From the NCBI GenBank assembly GCA_024276515.1, contig JAJRXB010000274.1, forward strand, positions 1-37,959: DNA of 37,959 bases, given 5' to 3'. The stretch is from Chloroflexota bacterium. Lineage in GTDB: Bacteria; Chloroflexota; Anaerolineae; 4572-78; NAK82. Every line of letters starts with the position of its first letter. Position 1 is the stretch's first letter. Below, one piece after another: positions 7,805-15,273 of this stretch. The notes beneath the pieces were generated by a model, which ran no database searches, was not told the origin of the DNA, and was given only the letters and a program-made list of their open reading frames with translations. The translations under genes and the position numbers were made by a program.

Positions 7805-7857
7805 GCTGGGGGCTGATGGCTGGTCGCTCCCCAGCCCCTAGCCCCCGGCCCCCAGTG
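7805..7857. repeat. Run of about seven imperfect 7-bp repeats
   Basis: The sequence falls into successive heptads on the plus strand, beginning GCTGGGG and GCTGATG and ending in units such as AGCCCCT and GGCCCCC. It fills the gap between the acyl carrier protein and the ligase remnant and also forms the last codons and stop (7838-7840) of the carrier protein gene. Confidence 0.65.
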
Positions 7858-8095
7858 TCTTGCTGCGGACGTAGCGCGCCAGTTTGCTGACGGAGTCGAA
7901 GTTGTCGGGGGTGATCTCCTGGTCGTCCACCGTCACGCCAAAGGTCTCTTCGACGAAGAGCACCAGCTCCAGCACGCCGACGGAGTCGACGATGCCTTCT
8001 TGCAGAAAGGAGTCGTCGTCATCGTACTCAAAGCCATCGTCGCTGAAGAGCAGGTTCTGGGCCACGTATTTTCGAATTTGGGCTTCGATTTCCAT
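7838..8095 (-). CDS. Acyl carrier protein
   Basis: An 85-residue carrier protein. The phosphopantetheine site lies in EGIVDSVGVLEL, with the Ser of the DS pair as the attachment residue. It is followed by the helix FVEETFGVTVDDQEITPDNF, typical of acyl carrier proteins. ATG 8095 is preferred over an upstream start because it follows GAAGG and lies nine bases after the stop of the TolB-propeller gene; the longer frame would overlap that gene. The C-terminus (KTLGAGG) is encoded within the 7-bp repeat at 7805-7857. The neighbouring acyl-CoA ligase has decayed, so this carrier may have lost its loading enzyme unless another one acts. It probably once supplied an acyl or aminoacyl group for surface-glycan or peptide decoration. 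Confidence 0.9.
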   Translation of the reverse strand: MEIEAQIRKYVAQNLLFSDDGFEYDDDDSFLQEGIVDSVGVLELVLFVEETFGVTVDDQEITPDNFDSVSKLARYVRSKTLGAGG

Positions 8096-8103
8096 TTGAA
8101 CCT

Positions 8104-10533
8104 TCACTCGAGCTGGGTCGGATCGCGGGGCGGGTCGGTGTATTTGATCCACACCGGGTTCCAGTCGTTGAACCCGGCACGACTGAGGCTGTACAAATTG
8201 CTCCCGTCGGCGTCCATCACCCAGATTTGCCGGTTCCCGGTGCGATTGGACCAGAAGACAATCTTCGATCCATCAGGTGACCAGGATGGATGTTTGTCCC
8301 ACCAGCTATATCTGTCTCTGGTCAGTTGACGGGCACCGCTGCCATCACGATTGATGACCCAAATCTCGTCATTGCCGCTGTCGTCCGAGACAAAGGCGAT
8401 CTGATCGGCGGTGGGAGACCAGGCCGGCTCATAAGCGATGCCGGCGCCAAAATGGGTGATTTGCCCCTCTACTTTGTAATAGGAATCGTAGAAGAAAAGA
8501 GCAGGAACTCTCAGTTGAACGGGAACGACGTTACCGAAGCTGTCCTCCACGCCCGTATCTATGATTGCATCCTTCACAAATACCCGGAGCCGTTGGTCCG
8601 GAGAATAAGCGTCGCGGGCCAGGGCCAGGTCGTAAGGCCAGCGATCGGTCAGCAGGGCCAGGTTACTCCCATCCGGATCCACCAGGAAGACCAATGGGTC
8701 TTCCCCGCCAGCTCGATCTGAGACAAAGGCGATCTTGCCCACCAGTTCCGACGGGATGGACCGGGGCGTGGCCGTGGGGGTGGGAGTGGGACTCGGGGTC
8801 AGAATCCCGCCCTCGAGCAGCACGAAAATCGGCGTCGGTGTGACCGTCCACACGTTCATCGGCGTGGGGGTGGGTGTGCCGTAGGCCATTGCTTCGGCGG
8901 TGGCGAGTGTGTTCTGGTACACAGCCGTGGCCGTGTTGGCCGGCGTCGGGCTGGGTGCGACGATGATGGGCGTCACCCAGTTCTCTGGGGCTGGCGTGTA
9001 GGTGCCTGTCGTGGCAGCCACGCGGGTGGCGGTAGCCGCCAATGCCACCACGGTGAAAACGTTCTCCGGCGTCGGTGTGCTGGTGACTATCACGTAGGTC
9101 GGGCTGGGTGTGGCCGTCCAGACATCGGTCGGCAGCGGCGTGGGAGTTCCATACAGGAAAGCTTCGGCCGTCGCCACAGCAGCCACCCACTCCGCCGTGG
9201 CAGTGTTGCCGGGGACGGGGGTATTGGTGACGATAACGGGCGGTGTGGCCGTGACCATGTTTGCAGGCCATGGGGTGGGCGTGCCGATGGCGGTGGCCTG
9301 GTAAGTGGCGGTGGCGGCCAGGGCGACCGCAGTCACCACGTTGGCGGGCGTGGGTGTGGCCGGGATGGCCGGGACCACGACGGGCGTGGGTGTGGGCGGA
9401 GGCTGGTAAACGAGGCGCAGGGCCGGGCGGTTGCCGAACCCGCCACCGTAACCCGTATCCCAGGTGAAGAGATTATCCGCTCCCTGGGTAGGGCCGTCGA
9501 GGCGAAAAGATACCAGCCCGGTCTCCAGCCGTCGTTCCAGTTCTTCGAGGTGGACCGCTGTGAAGGTGAAAACGTTTACCTGGCGCACTGCCAGGTCCTC
9601 GGGCTTCAATTCGGGGGGGATGGTGTCGAGTACCGGTGCGTCGCGTATCTGATCGTAGGTGGCAGCCACCCAATTCCCATCCACTTCTGGGCCCAGGAGA
9701 CGGAGGGTCCAGGTTCCTCCAGTTCCCAGGTGCTCCCCGCTCAACCCTGCCAACTCCAGGGTCGCCGCCTCGATCCTGGACCCCAACGGGACGGACGCCA
9801 GGTTGAACTGCATCGCGCCGTAGTAGGTGTGGCCCTCGAAGGCACCCACGTGCAGATTGCGGTCGCCGAAGTGGTTGAGCGGATCGCTGCTCGACACCCA
9901 GCCCACGGCATTCCCAACCGGATAGAGAACGACTTGCAACCTGCCGGGAGGCAGGGTAGGATTTGGCAGGCGTGGCACAGGCGTCGACGCCACCACCGGG
10001 ACGGCCCCTGCTGGCGTCGGCGTCTCCGCCGGAGGCATCGTCGGTGGCGGCGTGGGTGCGACGAGGGGGGCTGAGGGGGGGGCGACAAGGGGATCAGCTC
10101 CGGCCAGCGACCGCCTCATATTCAGGTAACTGTAGACGGCCGCCAGGACGAGAAACGCTATGGCGATCCACGCCACCCACTGTAGCAGGGAAATCTCTTC
10201 CAGGAACGCCACAAGCCAGAACGGGGGTCGCGACGGTGGGGCAGGTGCTGCATCCTCCGGCAGGGAGGAGACATCGCCACCGGCCAGAGGGACGGAGGGC
10301 GGACGCTCGACAGCCGGGGAAGGCATCGGCTCTGGCGGTGCCACGAATCGGGGACAGGCGTCAAAAGTGGAGGTCAGACAGAAAGCTGCCTGGTGATCCA
10401 GATCAATCCGCTGGCACCTGGTCGCCACGTAGCAGCGGTGCTCCTCCGCCGGTTCGGTGAAGATGGAAGCCCGGTCGGCCTGCAATCCAAAATGGGGACA
10501 ATAGCGTTGGTGGTTGGGCGATATGGGGGGCAT
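8104..10533 (-). CDS. Membrane protein with Cys-pattern N-terminus, DNRLRE-like domain, Thr/Pro repeats and TolB propeller
   Basis: An 809-residue multidomain protein. Residues 12-60 carry a Cys pattern (C12, C34, C52, C60, in a context such as YCPHFGLQ and CPRF) that I associate with Chloroflexota membrane proteins. A Pro-rich stretch leads to one membrane segment at about 118-138. Outside the cell, residues about 195-385 look like a DNRLRE-type beta-sandwich (YGAMQFNLASVPLGSRI, ATLELAG, RPALRLVYQ). Residues about 392-571 form about four imperfect 45-residue Thr/Pro/Ala repeats. Residues about 600-809 form a TolB/PD40-like propeller (KIAFVSDRAGG, AWSPTADQIAFVSDDSGNDE, SWSPDGSKIVFWSN). It sits 16 bp after the autokinase gene and 8 bp before the carrier protein gene. 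It is likely a surface scaffold or sensor for glycan or peptide; the substrate is unknown. Confidence 0.85.
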   Translation of the reverse strand: MPPISPNHQRYCPHFGLQADRASIFTEPAEEHRCYVATRCQRIDLDHQAAFCLTSTFDACPRFVAPPEPMPSPAVERPPSVPLAGGDVSSLPEDAAPAPPSRPPFWLVAFLEEISLLQWVAWIAIAFLVLAAVYSYLNMRRSLAGADPLVAPPSAPLVAPTPPPTMPPAETPTPAGAVPVVASTPVPRLPNPTLPPGRLQVVLYPVGNAVGWVSSSDPLNHFGDRNLHVGAFEGHTYYGAMQFNLASVPLGSRIEAATLELAGLSGEHLGTGGTWTLRLLGPEVDGNWVAATYDQIRDAPVLDTIPPELKPEDLAVRQVNVFTFTAVHLEELERRLETGLVSFRLDGPTQGADNLFTWDTGYGGGFGNRPALRLVYQPPPTPTPVVVPAIPATPTPANVVTAVALAATATYQATAIGTPTPWPANMVTATPPVIVTNTPVPGNTATAEWVAAVATAEAFLYGTPTPLPTDVWTATPSPTYVIVTSTPTPENVFTVVALAATATRVAATTGTYTPAPENWVTPIIVAPSPTPANTATAVYQNTLATAEAMAYGTPTPTPMNVWTVTPTPIFVLLEGGILTPSPTPTPTATPRSIPSELVGKIAFVSDRAGGEDPLVFLVDPDGSNLALLTDRWPYDLALARDAYSPDQRLRVFVKDAIIDTGVEDSFGNVVPVQLRVPALFFYDSYYKVEGQITHFGAGIAYEPAWSPTADQIAFVSDDSGNDEIWVINRDGSGARQLTRDRYSWWDKHPSWSPDGSKIVFWSNRTGNRQIWVMDADGSNLYSLSRAGFNDWNPVWIKYTDPPRDPTQLE

Positions 10534-10549
10534 AGGTTATGGCCTATCG

Positions 10550-12259
10550 TCAAACCTTTTCTTCGGCCTCTGCAGCGGGTGAACGGCCGTTTGCCGAGAG
10601 TCTGTTTCTTATAGGTTGCGTGAGACGCGCCAACAGCCCCACTTGGGGGGCAGCGGAGGTGTTGGACTGTCTGGGATTCCTGCGTTGGCGTCCGCTTCTG
10701 GCATGAGAATAGTAATTATAATAGTAGCCGCCGGCACGGCGGGCCGAAAGCTTGTTGAGAACGACCCCCAGCACTTTCAAGTTGACCTGGCTTAAGGTTT
10801 CTCTGGCCCGCCGGACCACGTCGCTGCGAGCGCGCCCGGCATCCACAACCAGGATCACGCCGCTGCAGATGGCTCCCAGGATGGTGGCGTCGGCCACGGC
10901 CAGGATGGGCGGGCTGTCGAAGATGATCACATCCGCCAATTCCTTCATCTGGTCAAGCCGTCGTTTCATAGGCTCCGAACCCAGCAACTCTGCCGGGTTC
11001 GGTGGGAGCGGCCCACTGGGCATCAGCTTCAGGCCTTCCACCGACGTTTCCACCAGGGCAGCCTCCACCGGGAGGGCATCGTCCAGCAACAGGCTGGTAA
11101 GGCCGACCTGATTGGACACCCCGAAGAACCGGTGGACGGAGGGTCGCCGCAAGTCGGTGTCGACCAGGATCACCCGTTTGCCCGCATAGGCTATGGTGAT
11201 CGCCAGATTACAGGCGGTGGTGGTTTTGCCTTCCCGCGGGCTGGCGCTGGTCACCAACAACTGGGGCGATGGATTGTTGAGGCTGGAGAACTGGATATTG
11301 GTGCGCAAGACCCGGTACACCTCGGTGGTCGGGGAATAAGGGTACTGCAACGTCACCAGGTGATCCGACGGCTCCCGGACACGGCGGATGCGGGTGATGG
11401 CCCCCAGCGTGGGCAGATTGAGCACCCGATCCACGTCGTCGTCCGTCTTGATCGTGTCGTCCAGGTAATCCAGCAAAAAGGCTGCGCCCGCCGCCAGCGT
11501 AAAACCGATGGCGGCCGCCAGAAGGACGTTGAGTTTGGTGTTAGGGCTGACTGGCGTGGTGGGGACCATAGCCGGCTCCACCACACTCAGGTAGTTGGTG
11601 CGACTCCCCTGGTAGAAATCGAGCAGCCCGGTGTAGTTACCCCGCCAGGTAGTGATCTTCCCTTGCAGGACCTCGATCTGGTTTTGGATGTCCTGGATGC
11701 CCCGGGCACTGTTCTCCAGGGCCAGTCGCCCCTGCAGCTCCTCGATCTGTTTCTCAGCGTCTTCGATCTGGACCTGCAGGGTCTCAAGCTGCTGGCTGAC
11801 AAACTGGCGGTGCTGGCCTTGCTCTTGTTCCACCGGGGTGGGGCTTTGCAGGATAAGTTGGCGAGCGATCTCATCGGCGAGGATTTTTGCTCGCTGTGGG
11901 TCGGTGTCCTGGACGCTGATTTGGATCAACTGGGTGCCGGCCACGAGATGGACGTTCACCTGTCCCGCCAAAGCCTGCCACGGCACGTTCAGGCCCAGGG
12001 TTTCAATGGCGCCCTGCAGGATGGGCTGCCGGCGCACCAGTTGGACATAGCTCTGGGCCAGTAGCTGACTGATTTGGAAGTCCTGGCCTGTGGGGTCGGC
12101 CGTTTGAATGAAACGGCCGACCATCAAAGTGGTGGTCGTCATGTACACGCGGGGCATCCGGGACGTGGCCCAGAAGCTGAAGACAGACGCCACCACCGTT
12201 GACAGGACGATGAGCCAATTCCACTTCCACAAGGTAGATACGTATTGTTTGAGTTCCAA
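10550..12259 (-). CDS. Polysaccharide chain-length determinant/tyrosine autokinase (Wzz-BY-kinase)
   Basis: A 569-residue single-chain BY-kinase. The N-terminus has a Wzz domain with a membrane segment at about 14-32 and a coiled-coil middle (about 150-215), then a second membrane segment near 255-275. The cytoplasmic kinase has Walker A near 340 (SASPREGKTTT), Walker A' near 368 (VILVDTDLRRP) and Walker B near 445 (VIIFDSPP). A Tyr cluster (GGYYYNYY) near 514 is the usual autophosphorylation site. Such proteins set polymer length and coordinate assembly and export of exopolysaccharide. The start is TTG 12259, supported by TGGAGG seven bases upstream. The gene begins after the MITE-like element, so its expression may be driven or affected by that insertion. 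Confidence 0.95.
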   Translation of the reverse strand: MELKQYVSTLWKWNWLIVLSTVVASVFSFWATSRMPRVYMTTTTLMVGRFIQTADPTGQDFQISQLLAQSYVQLVRRQPILQGAIETLGLNVPWQALAGQVNVHLVAGTQLIQISVQDTDPQRAKILADEIARQLILQSPTPVEQEQGQHRQFVSQQLETLQVQIEDAEKQIEELQGRLALENSARGIQDIQNQIEVLQGKITTWRGNYTGLLDFYQGSRTNYLSVVEPAMVPTTPVSPNTKLNVLLAAAIGFTLAAGAAFLLDYLDDTIKTDDDVDRVLNLPTLGAITRIRRVREPSDHLVTLQYPYSPTTEVYRVLRTNIQFSSLNNPSPQLLVTSASPREGKTTTACNLAITIAYAGKRVILVDTDLRRPSVHRFFGVSNQVGLTSLLLDDALPVEAALVETSVEGLKLMPSGPLPPNPAELLGSEPMKRRLDQMKELADVIIFDSPPILAVADATILGAICSGVILVVDAGRARSDVVRRARETLSQVNLKVLGVVLNKLSARRAGGYYYNYYSHARSGRQRRNPRQSNTSAAPQVGLLARLTQPIRNRLSANGRSPAAEAEEKV

Positions 12260-12266
12260 GATCGTT

Positions 12267-12272
12267 CCTCCA
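12267..12272 (-). promoter_or_regulatory. Ribosome binding site deciding a TTG start
   Basis: TGGAGG on the minus strand, seven bases before TTG 12259. It fixes the autokinase start at an unusual codon. Confidence 0.65.
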
Positions 12273-12339
12273 GCATAGCCTCGAGGTATCTATTCACGCG
12301 CCCGGCGCTTCGGTCTTTCACCACACGCTCAGAGGCTAA

Positions 12340-12493
12340 TACTACAACCGTAGATGCCCCAGGTGACTGTCACCTGTAGGGCCGTAGGTAAAGAGTCGCC
12401 TACATCGTGCCAGACGATGGTCGCGAATTCCGGCTATCTTTGCAGGTGACAGTCACCTTCTGCCCTCTCAAAAGGGGAAGTGCGGTTGTAGTA
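12340..12493. mobile_element. MITE-like element, 154 bp, with 11-bp inverted ends and CTAA duplication
   Basis: The ends are perfect inverted repeats TACTACAACCG (12340-12350 and 12483-12493), extending imperfectly to a CCCC/GGGG pair. Directly outside each end lies CTAA (12336-12339 and 12494-12497), consistent with a 4-bp target duplication. Inside each arm is a palindrome, AGGTGACTGTCACCT at 12361-12375 and its partner at 12444-12458, so the whole element can fold on itself. No coding frame is present. It fills most of the 260-bp gap between the GT39-like gene and the autokinase. The transposase that would mobilise it is not in the window. Confidence 0.75.
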
Positions 12494-12519
12494 CTAAAGA
12501 GAGCCATAAGCGGGCGATT

Positions 12520-13866
12520 TTAAGTGCCAGGCAGTCTCACTTCAGCGTCCCGTACGCGGGCCGACGACCAGCGTCGCGCCCGCGTGTAAAGGTCCAGCAG
12601 AGCCAGGGCAGCGAAAGGGGTCAACACCGCGTCCACCGGCAGCCGATAACGCACCATCGCCCAGGTGAGGATATGGAGCAAGGTGTAGAAGGCAGCAAAG
12701 AGAAGGAGAAGGGAGTTGCGAGTTGTGAGTTGCGAGTTTCGGGTGGCGAGGACCAGGCCGTAAAGCATAAAGGGCAGGAAGAGCCCAAAAGAACCGACCC
12801 GGCCGACGTTGTGCAGCAGGGTGGTATCGGGCGTGGGCCAGAATTCAAAGAAGGCGCGGGCCCGGCTCAGGGTAAGCAACAGGTAGCGACCGGGGTCGTC
12901 CAGGACGAACTGAATCCCCAGCCGCATCAGATCCCGGTCCAGTTCCGGCTCCGATCGTCCCCACCATTCCCGCGGCAACGGCGCCGCGTCGAACTCGCGG
13001 AAGTTGACTCCGTGCATTGGGTGCTGGGCTGAGTACATGGCATAGCCAGCGTTGGAGTTTAACAAGAGGAATTGGTCATAGACCTGGTAATTGCGGTAGG
13101 TCCAGGGCAGGATGCAGGCAACCAGAATCAGGCTTGCAACGGCCAGCGTCCGCACAGCGGGCACCAACCGTTTTCTCCGCCAGGCCCCCCAGAGCAGCCA
13201 CAGAAAGAAGACCGGCACCCAGGGTAAAATGGACTGGCGCAGCAACGCCGCCAGGCCCAGACTCAGGCCCAAACCCAGGGTCAGGGTAACAGGGATGTCC
13301 TTCCCATCTCGCAAATAGCCTCCTGCCTTAAGCCCCACCTCCAGCGACCAAAGCAAGGCCACGATGTAGAAGGTCTCGGTCATCAGGGTGGTCGCGTTGA
13401 GGATGAAATAGCCATAAAGGGCAGCTACGAGCGCCGCCAGCAGAGCGAGAATCTCGTCCCTTTCCCCTCTCCCTGGCAGAGGAGATTGGGCGGCCAATGG
13501 ACTGAGGGCGGACTTGGCCAGCCGGTAGACCATCCACGGCAGCAACACGCCTCCCAGCACCCCCTGCACCAACCGGGCCGCCAGCGGGTGGACGCCGAAC
13601 AGGGCGTAGACGGCGGCGATGAAGAGAGGGTACAGGAAAGACCAGTGAGCCGTAGGAGTGTCCGCAGGGGTGAAGGGATACCAGGGCCGGTCGAAACTGT
13701 AACCGTGCCCCTCCAGCAGGCGCACCGCCAGAGCGTGATAAGAGCGCTGGTCGGTCATCAGTGGTGGCGCATCCACCACGTCTCCCAGGTAGAAGGCTAC
13801 GACGATTCGAATGAGGACCGAGATCGCCAGAATAAGCCACAACCAGCGAGAGCTTTTATCCCTCAT
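12520..13866 (-). CDS. GT39-like multi-pass membrane glycosyltransferase
   Basis: A 448-residue integral membrane protein with about ten hydrophobic segments. Near the N-terminus, after the first membrane helix, comes VVDAPPLMTDQRSYHALAVR, with acidic residues in the first outer loop as in GT39/ArnT-type enzymes that use polyprenyl-phosphate sugars. WPTPDTTLL near the C-terminal third is also family-like. ATG 13866 (or 13872) is chosen because the longer frame, from GTG 13965, reads through what looks like the end of a deleted glycosyltransferase. Inside the gene, LTTRNSLL and RNSQ are encoded by a 7-bp repeat at 12712-12753. It probably transfers a lipid-linked sugar at the outer face of the membrane; the acceptor is unknown. 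Confidence 0.82.
   Translation of the reverse strand: MRDKSSRWLWLILAISVLIRIVVAFYLGDVVDAPPLMTDQRSYHALAVRLLEGHGYSFDRPWYPFTPADTPTAHWSFLYPLFIAAVYALFGVHPLAARLVQGVLGGVLLPWMVYRLAKSALSPLAAQSPLPGRGERDEILALLAALVAALYGYFILNATTLMTETFYIVALLWSLEVGLKAGGYLRDGKDIPVTLTLGLGLSLGLAALLRQSILPWVPVFFLWLLWGAWRRKRLVPAVRTLAVASLILVACILPWTYRNYQVYDQFLLLNSNAGYAMYSAQHPMHGVNFREFDAAPLPREWWGRSEPELDRDLMRLGIQFVLDDPGRYLLLTLSRARAFFEFWPTPDTTLLHNVGRVGSFGLFLPFMLYGLVLATRNSQLTTRNSLLLLFAAFYTLLHILTWAMVRYRLPVDAVLTPFAALALLDLYTRARRWSSARVRDAEVRLPGT
12712..12753. repeat. Imperfect 7-bp tandem repeat inside the GT39-like gene
   Basis: Six heptads on the plus strand, clearest as CGAGTTG and TGAGTTG. Three of them give the repeated residues RNSQLTTRNS in the membrane protein. 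This is length-variable low-complexity DNA inside a coding frame. Confidence 0.6.
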
Positions 13867-14038
13867 TCCCATCCCACTCCAATAACGTTTCCACGGTCCA
13901 CTCTGCCGCGTGGCCGTCGCTGCATAGGCTTCTGGATCGTTCAGCAGACGGAAGGTCTTCGCCACGGTGGGCTCTGCGCTCCATCAGATGCATCGGTGTC
14001 AGGTAATCCACCGACGACAACAGCGTGATACGGGTCAT
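13866..14038 (-). pseudogene. Probable remnant of a deleted GT4 glycosyltransferase
   Basis: ATG 14038 overlaps the stop of the preceding GT4 gene (ATGA), as expected for the next gene of an operon, and reads MTRITLLSSVDYLTPMHL, a plausible glycosyltransferase start. That frame then degenerates and stops at 13856. A different frame carries AKTFRLLNDPEAYAATATRQ, which looks like the C-terminal part of a GT4 enzyme. It runs without a stop into the GT39-like gene. The simplest reading is a large internal deletion that joined the two ends of one gene out of frame. Only about 55 codons remain, so the family assignment is tentative. Confidence 0.45.
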
Positions 14039-15270
14039 TGAGCTATGAGTCTCCCATACACTCCGCCCCACCTGGCATAGACCTGCCGCCAGTTGTACTG
14101 TCCCTCCACCCAGCGCCGCCCGTTTTCGCGGAGCCGTTCCCCCAGCGCCGGGTCCTGCAAGACGCGCACGGCCGCTTCGGCCAACGCCTCAGGTGTATCC
14201 GCAATCAGCGCGTGGCTCCCATCCTGCAAATCAATACCCTCCGCCCCGACGGAGGTCGAGATGACAGGGACTCCCCAGCACCAGGCATCCAGGATCTTGA
14301 CTCGCATGCCCCCAGCCGCGCGCAACGGGACGATGAAAACCGCCGTTTCGGCCAGATATGGTGTCGGATCTGGCACATATCCCGTTACCTGGATGTTGCG
14401 GTTTTGCAGGGGGAGGGCACGGACTTCTTGAGGCGGATTCTTGCCCACGATCACGAACTGCGCCTCGGGCACTTGAGCCAGCACACGAGGGAAGACCTCG
14501 TTGGCAAACCACAACACCCCCTCAACGTTGGGCGGCCAGAACATCGTGCCCAGGTGCGTGATAGTGCGCGGGCGCGGCACACGCCGAATCAGCGGTTGCT
14601 CCTCAGGATCTACACAGATGGGGATGGTGGTAAATAGGGATTCGAGATTTGAGATTTGCCCTCGAAGTGCGTAACGGTCCAGGTCGGTGACGAAGACCAC
14701 CTGATCAAAGCGACCCCAGAGTTCTGCCTCATAGCGTGCTAACGCACGGGCTTCACGCCACAGCACCAGCCGCCTAAAAGGATTGCGCTCGCGGGAAGCC
14801 AGCCGCTTCGGGATACGATACAGCGCGTTGTGGGCGTCCAGCAACAGGCTGGCCTTCTCCCGAGATCCGGAATTTATCATCTGGGACCTGGCGTAGAGGG
14901 CATACTGAGCCATCGAGGTCTGGTCGGCGTGCACGACGTCGAAGGTATCCTCTTTCACCAGTCGTCCTAGCGTAGTGTGCATCTCACCGATCTCGTCCCG
15001 CACGATGACCGCAGGCCGGCCGGTAAATCCCGCCACCAGAAGCGCGCGAGCATCCCGCAGCCAGGAGCGTCGCATCGGGACCGTATGCACGGCCCGGCAA
15101 AAACGCTCCAGGTGAGCGGTGTACTCAGGACGATCGTCCGTCCGAACGAAGGAGACCAAAGTTACCTCGTGCTGCTGCGCCAGGTGTCGCAGGACGTAAT
15201 AGGCCCGGATCTTCGCGCCGGAATCCAGCGGATAGGGCAGCACCTGGGTCAAAAAGAGGATGCGGCCCAC
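14035..15270 (-). CDS. GT4 family glycosyltransferase
   Basis: A 411-residue GT-B enzyme. The N-terminal domain starts ILFLTQVLPYPLDSGAKIRA, the usual nucleotide-sugar glycosyltransferase opening. The C-terminal domain contains THLGTMFWPPNVEGVLWF, FVIVGKNPPQEV, VTGYVPDPTPYL and VFIVPLRAAGGMRVKILDAW. It ends with the GT4 signature region PVISTSVGAEGID. The enzyme moves a sugar from a nucleotide donor onto a growing lipid-linked glycan in the cytoplasm. It starts 3 bp after the stop of the initiating sugar transferase and overlaps the next start by four bases, so it is in an operon. The segment YALRGQISNLESLF is encoded by 7-bp repeats at 14639-14659. The closest relatives in this window are the GT4 at 20283, which shares the start LFLSTWFPYPPDNGSRIRAY. 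The donor and linkage are unknown. Confidence 0.9.
   Translation of the reverse strand: MGRILFLTQVLPYPLDSGAKIRAYYVLRHLAQQHEVTLVSFVRTDDRPEYTAHLERFCRAVHTVPMRRSWLRDARALLVAGFTGRPAVIVRDEIGEMHTTLGRLVKEDTFDVVHADQTSMAQYALYARSQMINSGSREKASLLLDAHNALYRIPKRLASRERNPFRRLVLWREARALARYEAELWGRFDQVVFVTDLDRYALRGQISNLESLFTTIPICVDPEEQPLIRRVPRPRTITHLGTMFWPPNVEGVLWFANEVFPRVLAQVPEAQFVIVGKNPPQEVRALPLQNRNIQVTGYVPDPTPYLAETAVFIVPLRAAGGMRVKILDAWCWGVPVISTSVGAEGIDLQDGSHALIADTPEALAEAAVRVLQDPALGERLRENGRRWVEGQYNWRQVYARWGGVYGRLIAQ
14639..14659. repeat. Three 7-bp repeats inside a GT4 gene
   Basis: GATTCGA, GATTTGA and then a variant unit on the plus strand, in frame within the GT4 coding region (residues QISNLES). Same 7-bp pattern type as the repeats at 7151, 7805 and 12712. 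Confidence 0.5.
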
Positions 15271-15273
15271 GGC

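Noticed and set aside
7805-7857. Heptad runs considered as CRISPR
   Set aside because: Units are 7 bp with no spacers.
8840-9380. Regular DNA repeats in the Thr/Pro region considered as CRISPR or satellite
   Set aside because: Units vary, keep a single reading frame and encode degenerate Thr/Pro/Ala protein repeats; no spacers of constant length.
11132-12064. Plus-strand open frame of 310 codons
   Set aside because: Opposite the Wzz-BY-kinase; no motif of its own.
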